Source of the DNA: Simmondsia chinensis
Taxonomy: Eukaryota > Streptophyta > Magnoliopsida > Caryophyllales > Simmondsiaceae
Direction: 5' to 3'
NCBI GenBank assembly: GCA_018398585.1
Contig: JAGTTD010000018.1
Location: forward strand, 8,191,501 to 8,255,500
DNA: 64,000 nucleotides
Under the pieces are notes generated by a model, which worked only from the letters and a program-made list of their open reading frames with translations, was not told the DNA's origin and made no database searches. The translations under genes were made by a program, and so were the position numbers. Positions 1-10,999 of this stretch are shown here, piece by piece (the stretch's first letter is position 1; the number at the start of each line of letters is the position of its first letter).

Positions 1-834
1 AATTTATCCTATAAATATTATTTTATTATGAATAAAATTCCTTGTTGAATTTATGTAAATGAGCATATATATACTCCATGTGATTTTCTTTTTGGTAACA
101 TCCATGAGATAGGTGTAGTCCTCATACTACAATTTATATGTTTGTTCTAAGTGATTTATGAGATTAACCCGTAGATAGACTTGGAACAAATGGTATAGAT
201 TGTTGTTTGAAAAACTTGTAGTCAAAGGCAAGTTTTGACCACTTGTATGCTAAGACTATAACATGACACTTTATACGACTTGTCTTGGTCATTTAGATGG
301 TGATACAAAAGTGTTAGGTTGGTGTGTTTAATAAGATTGATATACTGAGTTGGACCATGTGAGTTACTTATTTTTAGACTACTATCGGAGACGAGTGATT
401 CATGTTGTACTATATGAACGACAACTCTAAATCCTGAGAGTATTCTGGATTTGTGCATGGAATGTTGTTTACTTTGGTGTACAATAAGTACGGTCTTGAT
501 AAACGACTAAATTCCCACATATATTAGGTAGCGGAGTAAAGGGTGACAAGGATCAGGTATTTCAATAGGGAATCTATAGTCTCTTACCAGATACATATGT
601 CCCGTTAGTTGATTTGCAAGCATTTGAATTAATTCGGAATATTTGACCAAAGTGTCCCAAGTGTTTAACATTTGGAACTTATATATTGAATATGTTCAAA
701 TATAAATGAATTATTCAGTAAAGGGCAGGTCGGTAACTAATGGAGAAGCTGTGAGAAAAATAATAGTAGTAGTTATTATTATTTTTTGTCATGGACATCT
801 CATAGAGGGGTCTGTTGTTGTAAGAACAATATAG
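1..834 (+). repeat. LTR-A copy 1, left part
   Basis: This is the left part of a roughly 2-kb LTR. It aligns base by base with 4316-5130 (shared words include GTGATTTTCTTTT, TAGACTTGGAACAAATGGTAT and AAGACTATAACATGACACTTTA) and, more weakly, with 26099-26418 plus 32138-32640. By comparison with 4294, only about 22 bases of its 5' end lie outside the window. It is interrupted at 834/835 by LINE-1 and resumes at 9933. No coding potential is seen. The family is assigned to Ty1/copia because copy 3 directly follows a copia RNase H end and polypurine tract. Confidence 0.8.
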
Positions 835-939
835 ATTTTTTTTGGGTAAGTCAGTGAAATATATAGATGAAAGAATATAGTACAACTACAAGGAGCCTAC
901 AAAGATGATACAATGTCAATACATAGTCCAAACAAAGTC

Positions 940-3900
940 CATACAAAAAGCAATTAAAGTACAACTAATGAACAAAGAAGGAAACTTAAGCTCAAAAACC
1001 CCATTGCTGAAGCAAGGATGCATGGTGATGAGCTCCTCTGAATGAAGGAGCAGCTAGTAAGCGGCTCCTGACCAAACCCGCAATCTCTTCTCATACGGCC
1101 GCAAATGATCTGGACTGAGAACGCTGAACCCGAAGGTTGCACTCATACAGTTGCAGAGAGGCAGAGTCGAGCTATGATACTGCTAATCTCTCGCCCCCTG
1201 AGATACTGAGCAGCCTAAGTGACGAGGTCGTCCCAAGGAAGGGTAGGCCAAGCAATAGATGTACTCAGAATGATGGAGCTCCAGACCGAGGTAGAAAAAG
1301 ATCAAGTGAAGAAATGGTTCTCATGAGTCTCATCAGTAGAGCCACAGAGAACACAAACACTCTGAACTCCCAGTGCTCTGAAGTGCTAAAGTCGATCCCA
1401 AGTCTAAAGCTGCTTCCGAGAAGCGAGCCAGAGAATTGAGGAGTGCCTCGGTATATGCATCTGAAACCACAGAAGATGATGAATAGTGTCCTTCTCTGTC
1501 CTTCTTAGCAACATCTCTCAAGCGGACTTGGTGGTGAATTTCCCGGAAGGGTCACCCAACCACCGGATGGAATCCTCCACACCAACAATTATGTCCCAGA
1601 TGGGTCGAAGCTCCAAACAATCCTGTGGAAATCTCCACTGACCACCCTTAATAATGGATGGGACCCGAGAATCCCAATGAAACCCAGAAGAGGTGAGCAG
1701 TCGAGCAGGGAAGCTCTTCGATAGACGACCACACGGCAGCCAATAATCAGTCCAAAGGGAAGTGTCAAGGCCATCGCATATGACGTGATAGATCACACCA
1801 GAGCAGAGGTGGCGGGCCGACAGAAGCTGACGCAAGCACCATGAAGCTGAACCCGTTGCCTGAATCGTCCAGAAGCTCCTCCCTCGAATCCGGTTCAGAT
1901 GAACCCAGCGCGGCCAGAGCGAGGAAGGGTCAGAAAGTAGGAACCGGATGTGCTTCATAATCGAAGCTGGTTCCACTCAACAAGTTGACGAAGTCCTAGA
2001 ATCCCCTCTCGCCAAGGGTAACACAAATGCCACCAAGCAACCTTCGCTCCCCCCAGGGTCAGCGAAGAGCCTCGCCAAAGAAACGTCGCTAGTGTCGACT
2101 CGATCTTCCTGATCATCGTCTTCGGGAGCATGAAGACCGATGACCAGTAGACCTGAATAGCAAAAGGAACAGACCAGATAAGCTGCATTTGACCAACATA
2201 TGACAAAGAAGGAGAGGTCCAAAGCCAAATACAGGAGAGGATGCAATCCAGAAGCGGCTTGTAGTCTGCATACCGTAGCCAAGAAGTAATAAGTGGCACT
2301 CCCAGATACCGAATCGGGCACTGCCCAAGACTGAATCCCAAAACACCAAGAATGTCCCTCTGGGTCGCAGAATCAACCCCTGCTAGAAAAATAGAACTCT
2401 TTGCTGCATTCAAGGAGAGCCCCGAGAGTACAGTAAAGTGGTCCAAAGCCTCACGAACAACTGTAACACTACCCAAATCACCCCGACAGAAGATCATCAG
2501 GTCATCAGCAAAGCACAAGTGCGTCAACCCAGTGCGACGGCAGCATGGATGAAAACGAAACTGTGGGTCATCAATAGCATGGCGAAGTAGGCCTCAGAGA
2601 CCCTCCATAGCAATAACAAACAGATAAGGAGAGAGTGGGTCACCATGACGCACATCTCGACTGAAGCGAAAGAAACCCTCAAGTTTGCCATTGATGGCGA
2701 TAGAAAAGCGGGCTGTAGAAAGGCACTCTCAGACCCAACCAACCATGACGTCAGGAATCCCCATCCTCATACCGGCTAGAATAAAATCCCAACGGACAGT
2801 GTCAAAAGCCTTGCGGATATCAACCTTCAGTGCACAACGAGGCATGACCTAAAGATGATAATCGCGCATCAACTCCTACGTCAACAGAATGCTATCAAAA
2901 ATCCGATGGCCCGGGACAAAAGCTGTTTGAGCATCATCAATCAACCCAGGAAGGACACCCTTCAACCCATTTACAATGATCTTAGTGATACACTTATAGA
3001 TCATATTACAACAGAAAATAGGGCGAAAATCGCCAAAAGTCGAGGGAGTCTCCACTTTAGGCACTAGGGATATCCTAGTGGTGTTCAGAGCACCCAGCAT
3101 GCGCCCTGAGATGAAGAAGGACTGCACGGCCCTGATAACTGCTCCACCGACCACCTTCTAAGCCCTCTTAAAAAAGAGGAAAGCGTAACCATAAGGCTTT
3201 GGGGCCCTCTCGTAACCAATGGAAAAGAGAGCATCACGAATCTCGACAGCAGAGATCAGGGAAATAAGCAGGCGAGCCTGCTTCTTAGAAATGCGAGCCT
3301 CAAAGGCGTTAGAAACATCCTCAGTCAATGGAGCACCAGGCTCAGTCAACAGCTACTAGAAGAAGGTAACCCCTGTACGAGAGATCAACTACGGATCATA
3401 TGTCCTCACACCATCCGTGCCGACAATCGACGAAATCCAGCTCTGGGCCTACCAATGGAGAATAGACTGATGGAAGAATCGGGTGCTCTAATCCCCGAGC
3501 AAAAGCCATTGAATACGCGACTTCTGACCATAGAACGCCTCCTCATCCTGACACAAATTGGAATACTCACAGTAACAATGACGCTCCTCTAAGCGAAGGG
3601 TAGGACTCTCAGGGTCCTCATCCAAGGTCCTCTGGCCCATGGCCCACGCATCACGGGCCACCTCGACTCTAGCCGAAATGTGGCTAAAATGGTGGTTGTT
3701 GAGGGCCTTTAACTCACTCTTCAGCAACTTCAGCTTCTGAGTGAGCTGATATATCGGAGTACCCTCAACACAAGTGTCCAAGACTCGTCTAACAGTGGGG
3801 AGGAAGTCCTTGTGATTGGGCCCAAAAGTTGAAGAACTTGAAAGGAAGTCTCCTGGCACGATGTTCCCTAAGCCCTCGCACAACAATGGCACTATGATCG

Positions 3901-4293
3901 AAACAAGCTGACGAGCAAGGATCTCAGCAGATGATACAAGAAAGTCTTGAAGCCTACCCTCACTGACAAGGCACTAGTCAAGTCACTTAAGGATCAAACA
4001 ATCATTCTTGGCCTCATTAGACCATGTAAAATGAAGTCCCGAAGAAGGGATGGGCGTAAGCCCAACCTCAATAACACACTCCTGAAAATCATCCATATGC
4101 CCAGCCCATCGCTCCTGGCCACGCATCTATAAGAGATACTAAGGATGGCATTGAAATCCCCGAGAAGGATCCAAGGCTCACCCGAAAGACTCAAGCTAGT
4201 GCTGCGAATATAGTCTCATAAAGCCCGATGAGGTCCCAGCTCATTAAAGTCGTAAATAAAGGTAGCAAGAAAGCTCACAGCTCTAGAAAGATC
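940..4293 (-). pseudogene. LINE-1 ORF2: endonuclease end, RT, zinc-binding tail
   Basis: Remains of the larger part of LINE ORF2, translated in several frames on the minus strand. In protein order: the endonuclease core with LLGDFNAIL (near 4150); a spacer (about 3890-3490); RT with PKPYGYAFLFFKRA (near 3180), LVPKVETPSTFGDFRPI and TAFVPGHRIFDSILL (3154-2876); the catalytic FADD at about 2512-2501; then the RVT zinc-binding region with SIRWLGDPSGKFTTKSA ending near 1518 and a degraded tail to about 940. The FADD box is intact, but stops and frameshifts occur every few hundred bases, so no enzyme is made. In the parent element this protein nicks target DNA and reverse-transcribes the LINE RNA. 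LTR-A copy 2 separates this part from the endonuclease N-terminus. Confidence 0.88.
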
Positions 4294-6538
4294 TGTTAAG
4301 AACAGTGTCCTGAAATCCAGATTTATACTGGAGATATTATTTTAATTAATAAATAAAGTTAAAGTTTCAGTCGTTTTCCTAGTTAAATTTGTGTATGTGA
4401 GCATTTATACTGCATGTGATTTTCTTTTGGGAGACATCCATAAAATGGGTGTAGTCCTCAGACTACAATTTACATGTTTGTTCTAAGTGATTTATGAGAC
4501 TAAGGTACAGATAGACTTGGAACAAATGGTATGGATTGTTGTTTGAAAGACTCGTAGTCGAAGACAAGTTTGGACCATATGTATGTTAAGACTATAACGT
4601 GACACTTTAGATGACTTGTCTTGGTCATGTGGATGGAGATCCAAAAGTGTTAGGTTAGTGTGTTTAATAAGATTGACACCCTGAGTTCGACCATGTGGGT
4701 TACTTATTTCTAGACTACTATCGGAGATGAGTGATTCACGTTGTACTGTTTGAACGATGCTCTAAATCCTGAGGGTATTCCGGACTTGTGCATGGAGCGT
4801 TAGTTACTTTGGTGTACTATAAGTAAGGTTTAAACGAATGACCAAAATCCCACGTACACTGGGTAGCGGTGTGAAGTGTGACAAGGATCAGGTATTCAAT
4901 AGGGAATCTACAGTTTCTTATGAGATACAGATGTCCCCTTAGTTGATTCACAAATATTTGAATAGTTCGGAAACTTTGGCCAAAGTATTCCAAGTGTTTG
5001 ACATTTGGAATTTATACTATGAATGTATTCAAGTATAAATGAATTATTCAGTGAAGGGCAAGTCGGTAACTAATGGAGAAGCTGTAGTGGTTATATTTAT
5101 CCTTTGTCATGGACATCTAGTGGAGGGGTTGTTGTCATCAATACAGTCTATTAGGAAGATATCGAACAAATAATTTAAGTCTGGAGTGCTGTGAGATTTA
5201 TTTAGTGGAATTAAGTCTCATTAAATGGTAATTAAATTATTTCATGAGATGATTAATTTAACCCATTTGGAGCTAGATTTAAATTGTCCCTGAGGTCCCC
5301 GCGCAAGCCTTTGTATTTATTGCCATTAAAAAAAATTTAAGAATTAATGAGATGAATTATTTATCCATAGGATGGGTAAATTTAATTTTGCCAAACATTA
5401 TTCATGAGATGAATAAATATTAAAAATTATAAAATAAAATAATTTTAAAAATTAAAATTCATAAGATGAATTTTTACATGTAGAAAACAAAGCAAAAAAA
5501 ATAAAAAATAAAAAAAAATCGCAACCCAGCCCACGATTCGCGTGCTCGTGAATGGGCCAATCAGCGTGCGACATGTGTCGCTCGCTGGGTAGCCAGGGGA
5601 CGATCCGCGTGCATTGGCCGTGGCCAATCAAGACACACCACGTGGCACATTTTTGAATTAAAAAAAATGCGGTTTTTGAACTGTGATGAAACGACGCGTT
5701 TTGACTCGGTTTTGTAATGGTACGATGCGTTTTGATGTTAACTGGCGAATCCCACATCGATTAAAATTGGATTTTTTGTTTCGGAATACTCCTATAAATA
5801 GAGGTGTTTATTATGAGGTTTGACATTCAAGTTGAAATATTTCTTTAGGGTTTCTGGAATTGTTTCGGAGACCCAGTTGGAGAGAAAAATTTTTGTTGAA
5901 ATTTTTCTTTCCTCAGTTTAATATTTTTCGGAGCCCACCCTCCGGGCAGTTCAAGGTCATTGCGTAGAAGGTCTCGGGGTCTCGATTTTGAAGAATATTA
6001 TTGTCTTTCTGGTTTTTCTATTATTGGAGCAACTCTAGATATGTTCTTCTTTCTTTATTCTTTTTTGCTTTTCTATTTATTTACAGTATTCGTTGTTGCA
6101 TCTGTTTAACTTTATGTGTTATTATAAATGTATTAGAGTAAAAGGCCTGTAGATATAAATTAAGAATTTAGATATGTTAATTTAAATTACGAATTTAAGT
6201 CAGTAGATTTAAAATTAGGAATTTTAAATCGACTTTAGGTTTGGAGTTATGAATTCTAAATCCGTTCCCCTGTGTAAACTTTAGAGAGAATTTTTAAATT
6301 CATCCCAACAACCGATATTAGGGCAAAGGGTTTATAGAGATATACCTATTCCCGGGAACTCTTGCACGTGAGTTGTCACGAAGCGTGACTCTCCGACCGG
6401 GGTCTTATGTAGAGAGAAGAGTCTCCTACTCTAAGTGCTCTAATAGGTGCCTATTGTTGTGACCATAGTTAAGAAATGTGAATCCAATAGTCAGCATCAG
6501 AGTTTATTTTTAAACAAAATTCATATCTTTTCCCAATA
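4294..6538 (+). mobile_element. LTR-A copy 2, LTR plus remnant, inside LINE-1
   Basis: An insertion in the LINE-1 endonuclease with target duplication AGATC at 4289-4293 and 6539-6543. Removing it restores a continuous endonuclease reading (LTCRIYDLSRAVSFLATFI), so both ends are exact. Positions 4294-6310 form one LTR, beginning TGTTAAG and ending CCCAACA. The 228 bases after it are not LTR, except that the last ~40 (AGAGTTTATTTTTAAAC then TTCAT then CCCAATA) resemble the LTR end. I read this as a 5' LTR, a short piece of internal DNA and a stub of the 3' LTR, the rest having been deleted. No ORF is present. Confidence 0.78.
5793..5800 (+). promoter_or_regulatory. TATA box of LTR-A copy 2
   Basis: TATAAATA lies 40 bases downstream of TCCCACATCGAT. 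The same CCCACAT-then-TATAAATA arrangement occurs in copy 1 (10509 and 10550). It is the expected core promoter at the U3/R border of a copia LTR. Transcription start is not visible. Confidence 0.6.
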
Positions 6539-6828
6539 AGATCATAGATACGACAAGTAAGGAACTAATCCCCTCCCCGAATGAGCTCAACTCTATAAAC
6601 ACCCGGGTCCCAGGCAACTATGATGCGACACCAAGAGGGGAAAACTCCACTGAAAAGAGAGCTCCATCCATCCACACATCGAGCAATCACCATCTCAACA
6701 TCAGAAGGTTTGGTTTTGGTCTCAACCAATCCAATAACAGATAAACGATTGGAAGATATGCAATTGCGAATAGCATGAGAAGAGTCGGGGTTATTAAGCC
6801 CCCTAATGTTCCAACGTCCCACCACCAT
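6539..6828 (-). pseudogene. LINE-1 ORF2 N-terminus, endonuclease
   Basis: Minus-strand start of ORF2. The likely first codon is the ATG at 6828, giving MVVGRWNIRGLNNPDSSHAI, the usual opening of the plant LINE apurinic-like endonuclease (WN-RG-NNP). SVIGLVETKTK follows, containing the conserved catalytic glutamate region (ETK). A stop at about 6565 and the LTR-A insertion at 6538 end it; the domain continues at 4293. In a live element this domain makes the first-strand nick at the target. Confidence 0.82.
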
Positions 6829-6849
6829 TACGAAACAATCAAGAGAGAA

Positions 6850-9020
6850 CATGGCCCACACGCTTGGCCGCATGAGTAAGCGGCCTCCTCGGGGCCTCCA
6901 TGGTAACCTCAACACACGGGGAAGTGGAGGTGTCTGACAAACTCTCAAATCGGTTCAACACGTCAAGGCTTGGCACACTAGCCGACCGGTTCAAAGTATA
7001 AACAATAGGGGTAGCGACCCCAAGAATAACATCTTAGGCCCCCTCCACCTCAATGGGAACATCCGCTGTCTCCGAATCACGGACGTCACAAAGAGGAGAG
7101 GAAATAGGTAAAAATCAGCAAGAGTCCGTGGTGAAAGAGAAACAGATCCAGAATAAAAAAAAACAGTACGGGTGCTAACACCCTCCTCCCTAACATCCAG
7201 GACAACCGCCCCCCCTTAGCTTAGCATCAACCCTCCACTGCCCGCTAGGCTCAGTCGGAACCCCGGCCTCTCCCCAGCCTACATCCATCTCAAGAGACCC
7301 AAAACCGATCCCACATCCAACATCCCTTGAAGAAAGCCCCTCCAAAGCGAGCCCATTTCCTCTAGAAATAAAAAGAGAGAGTGCACTAGAGGGAAGCCCT
7401 TGCAAAACAGGCCCATTCTCTCGATGACTAGAAAAAAAAAAAGTTCCCTAGAGGAAAGCCCCTCCAAAGCGGGCCCATTTCCTCTAGAAGTAGGAAGAGA
7501 ACAGGTACTAGTGGGACGCCCCTCCAAAATGGGCCCAATCCCCCCAGAATAGCATCTCGTGAAGGCAGCCCCTCCAAAGTAACCTCACACTCACTAGAAG
7601 TAATGAAAGGCTCACTAAGGAAAAGCCCCTCCAAAACGGGCCCATTCCCCCTAGTGGTAGCTATGTGTGAAGAACTAGAGATAAGTCCCTCCAAAATGGG
7701 CCCATTCCCCCTAATGGTAGCTATGTGCCAAGAATTAGAGGAATGCCCCTACAAGACGGGCCCATTCCTCTAGCACGAGACATAGGAGCTGCATTAGGGG
7801 AAAGCCCCTCCTAAACGGGCCCATTTCCCCTAGAAGTATATATCCCAGCTGGACAAGAAGAGTAAAAATGGCCCAGCCTAGAAGGAGAAGACCACGGCCC
7901 CGTATTGGGCCCAGGTCAAGAGGCGCGCGGCCTGGTGATAGGCGGCCCAGCTATCAGCCCAAAAGCGTGTGCTACCTCTAATACACTCCTTGGCCTAGTT
8001 GACCCACTCCCATGCCCCACGTCACCTCCCCTTGGCCCAACATCAATCCCCACTTCATCCTCTTCCCTTGGCCCAACATTAGGCCCATGGCTTCCTCTTT
8101 GTGAAATTGAAGGCCCAGTAATGATCGGCCCAAACTCAGCCCCTTCTTCCTCATATTGAGGCCCAATAGCCACGAGCCCAGGTGTGGGCCGTGGCACCTC
8201 AACCCCAGCAGCATCGTCCCCCACCCCCTTGTGGCGGCGATTTCTCCGGCGCTGCGGGTGTCCAGCCACCCCCACCGGAACAATATCAGGTTCCGTAAAA
8301 TTTGGAGTGTAAGTATGTCCAAAAACGCGACATTTCCGACATACTTTTGGCATCCCTTCAAACCTGACTTTTACCGGAAGGAGTCGATCATTGTATTCAA
8401 CCATCAATTGTTTCGGAGGTTCCACCCAAGTGTCAATTTGGACACAAATACGAGCATAGCTCACCATAGTGTCCTTAAGTGTCGGTTGGTCCATGAAAAG
8501 AGGATGCCTACTCCACTAGCTATCGAACTCAAAGAACGTTCCGACCATAGAGAGGCCAGAAGGCCATGTAATTGGATCCAAACAGAGATCTTAGGCAAGT
8601 CACTTGAAAGGACAAAATCTGGCCGCCAGCGTTCAAGAGAGAGATAGTGTCCGTTAAGGGTCCATGGGCCACCCCGAAGAGCAAGGTCTGACTCAGCTAT
8701 TAACTTAAATTGGAAGTAATAAACCTCCTTATCGCCAATTACGCATTCAAGGCCTTTCAATCCCCAAAGGAATTTAGCAAGAGCGACACATCCAGAGTGG
8801 GCAACTTGGCCCCCAATTATTTGGCCCACAAGACACCGTCCCCATTTCTCAAGACCATGGTCGTAAAGATTTCACCATTAACGAGTCTAGGGGGAATAAA
8901 CTGAAGAGAACCACTCGGAGAGGCTGAACCCGCAATTTCAGCCCACGAATGAGACCCCGAACCCGAGGGTCTAACATCCAGACTCGGGTTTTGGCCATGA
9001 AACGAGTGCGCTGTACACAT
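6850..9020 (-). pseudogene. LINE-1 ORF1, RNA-binding gag-like protein
   Basis: Broken ORF1. The ATG at 9020 opens MCTAHSFHGQNPSLDVRPSG and SWAEIAG, the typical start of plant LINE ORF1. After a stop and frameshifts, 8829-8461 carries a DUF4283-like region (KEVYYFQFKLIAESDLALR, GGPWTLNGHYLSLERW). 8494-7916 carries EGMPKVCRKCRVFGH, a CX2CX3GH zinc knuckle whose last cysteine position is not conserved (HTYTP follows). A proline/glycine-rich tail and the 60-bp tandem repeats of 7320-7850 lie before ORF2. The family role is to bind and package LINE RNA. Three frames are needed to read it, so it is dead. Confidence 0.8.
7320..7850 (-). repeat. 60-bp tandem repeats in LINE-1 ORF1 tail
   Basis: About nine imperfect units spaced near 60 bp, each containing GCCCCTCCAAA followed by GGGCCCATT and CTAG on the plus strand (around 7340, 7400, 7460, 7520, 7570, 7625, 7685, 7745 and 7805). 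In one minus-strand frame this gives a ~20-residue repeat with core GNGPxLEGL. Because 60 is a multiple of three, the unit could have been translated as part of ORF1 before decay. Confidence 0.75.
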
Positions 9021-9918
9021 GGTGCACTCTAAACAACAAAGAAAGCGAGAACTTGTAATAAGAAACGAAATATTGATGCAACAACTTTGTAACTACTCAA
9101 CAAAGAGAACTTCAATGCAAGTTACCCAAAAACCACCACTAATACCTCCACCGTGCACCACCGTACAATAGAATGAAGGAAAGTACACCAAAGCAAGAAG
9201 AAACAAACAAGACATGAAGCCTCATCAATGGTGAAAATCATCCCTTGTTTTCGGGAAAAACAGGGACCAAGAAGAAGACCAAGAAATCCCACCTATACAT
9301 CGACATGGAATCAACAATGGAGAAAGAAAAGGTAGAGAAGATGATTTCGTACAGGTAAGTGCTCCACACGACGAGAAATTCAGATGAATTTCAATAGAAA
9401 AGAGAAACCCGAGGAGAGAGAAAATGACACCACCATTAACTCCAGATCAAGAAGCAAGAAAACCATTACAATCGGAGCATCCAGATAGATGAAAGATGAG
9501 ATCCAGGAAAGATGGCACTGGAATAAGCGTCCTACGCAACCATCAACACCCACCGTAAACGCCCTCACTTACATGCGTTTACCGCCCTCAAGCCAGTGAT
9601 TGGAATGATGCCCTGATCACCCTATAACAAAGAGGAGATTACGAGGAGTCCAAAACTGGTTTTGTCCCCTCTGTATGATCTTCCACGCTCCCGCACGCAC
9701 CGGGAAAAGTCGTAGCGTTGAAAAATTTCGCGCCCACACTCCACACAGAAGCTCCACGCGCCGCCTGCGAGAAATCACCCTTTGAGAGCATCTCTCTCTA
9801 GTTTCTCTCTCTAGAAATTACAAATGATCCCTCCCTCACACTGAACAAACAAGCTGCCATCGACGTTCAAACTTAACAGGAAAGGAGAGGATAACTCACT
9901 GAAAATTGCCACAATGTC
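9021..9918 (-). other. LINE-1 5' untranslated region
   Basis: Non-coding sequence between the ORF1 start (9020) and the insertion boundary (9918). It includes pyrimidine-rich stretches on the minus strand (TTTCTCTCTC, GAGAGAGAAACTAGAGAG near 9790-9830). It probably held the internal LINE promoter; no promoter motif can be identified. Confidence 0.6.
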
Positions 9919-9932
9919 TGTTGTAAGAATAG

Positions 9933-10999
9933 TCTATTTAGAAAATATCGAATACATGATTTAAGTCTAGAGTGTAGTAGGATTTATTTAGTGGAATTAA
10001 GTTTTATTAAATGGTAATTAAATTTTATTAGAGATGGTAATTAATTTAACTTATTTGGAGCTAGATTTAAATTATTCCTAAGGTCCCTACGCAAGCCTCT
10101 GTTTTTATTAATATTGGAAAAATATTAAAGAATTCATGAGATGAGCAAATTTAAATTTGTCAAATATTATTCATGAGATGAATAAAAGTTAAAAATTATA
10201 AAAAAAAATAATTTTAAAAATTAAAAATTTTATGGAATGAAATTTTACATGTGGGAAACAAAGCCAAATTTTTTTTTTGAGAAATCACATTTACACAGGC
10301 ACGATCCGTGTATATCGAAGGCAGCCAATCAGCGCGTGACATGTATCGCGCACTGGGTGCCTAAGGGGAGATCCTCATGCTTCGTGACGGACCAATTGCA
10401 TGCCGCCACGTGGCATGTGATGACAAGGCGGTAGCGCAAGAGTTGAAACGATGCATTTTTACTATGTTTTTTGGTTAAAATGCCGCGTTTGTGTTATATT
10501 GACTCGTCCCACATTGAAACTTTAGGATTTTTTCACTCTGCAATTTTACTATAAATAAAGGTACTGATTTTATAGTTTGGAATCCAATTGAATACAAAAT
10601 AAAAGGTTTCTGAAAGTGTTGACTTTCGGAGATCTAATTAGAGAGAAAATTTTCCTTTAAAAATTTTCTTTCTTTAGTTTAATATTTTTCGGAGCTCACT
10701 CTCCTGGCGTTTTGAGGTGATTGCGCAGAAGGTTTCTGGGTCTCGGCATTCTTTATTAACATTCTGGTATTCTTTATTTTGGAGCAATTCCAGTTATTAT
10801 TCTTTCATTCTCTTTTAGTTTTTCGCTTTTCTATGCTAGTTTTAATTCAAGTTATTATTATGAATATATTAGAGTAGAGGCATGTAGATTTAAAATTAGA
10901 AATTTTAAATCAACTTTAGATTTAAAATTAATAATTTTAAACCCTTTTGCTGCGTTAACTTTATCAAATTAGGAAAATTTTTTGAAATTCATCCTAACA
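9933..10999 (+). repeat. LTR-A copy 1, right part
   Basis: Continuation of the LTR interrupted by LINE-1. It aligns with 5150-6310 of copy 2, including TTTAGTGGAATTAAG, GAGCTAGATTTAAATT, TTCATGAGATGAATAA, and GGAGCTCACTCTCCTGGCG in place of GGAGCCCACCCTCCGGGCA. It ends CATCCTAACA at 10999, complementary to the TGTTA start of the family. No primer site follows, so this is either a solo LTR or a 3' LTR. A TATA box is at 10550-10557. Confidence 0.8.
10550..10557 (+). promoter_or_regulatory. TATA box of LTR-A copy 1
   Basis: TATAAATA lies 41 bases after CGTCCCACATTGAA, matching the copy 2 promoter at 5793. Confidence 0.55.

Larger units (their letters stand above)
835..9918 (-). mobile_element. 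LINE-1, L1-type non-LTR retrotransposon
   Basis: A near full-length plant L1-type LINE on the minus strand, about 6.8 kb without the LTR-A copy nested at 4294-6538. Its 3' end is the T8 run at 836-843 (poly-A on the minus strand). Reading leftward the order is 5' UTR (9918-9021), ORF1 with DUF4283-like and zinc-knuckle regions (9020-about 6850), then ORF2 with endonuclease, reverse transcriptase and RVT zinc-binding domains (6828-about 940). It is flanked by a target duplication: TGTTGTAAGAACAATATAG at 816-834 and TGTTGTAAGAATAG at 9919-9932, the right copy lacking about 5 bases. It sits inside LTR-A copy 1. All reading frames are broken. Confidence 0.88.

Noticed and set aside
2352..2552. 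Plus-strand open frames within 1137-8904
   Set aside because: All are shadows of minus-strand LINE-1 ORF1 and ORF2.
6487..6500. CAGCATCAGAG as a primer-binding site after LTR-A copy 2
   Set aside because: It is 177 bases from the LTR end and matches the Met-tRNA site poorly.
7320..7850. CRISPR-like repeated GCCCCTCCAAA blocks
   Set aside because: The whole 60-bp unit is repeated and lies in a LINE ORF1; no spacer behaviour.
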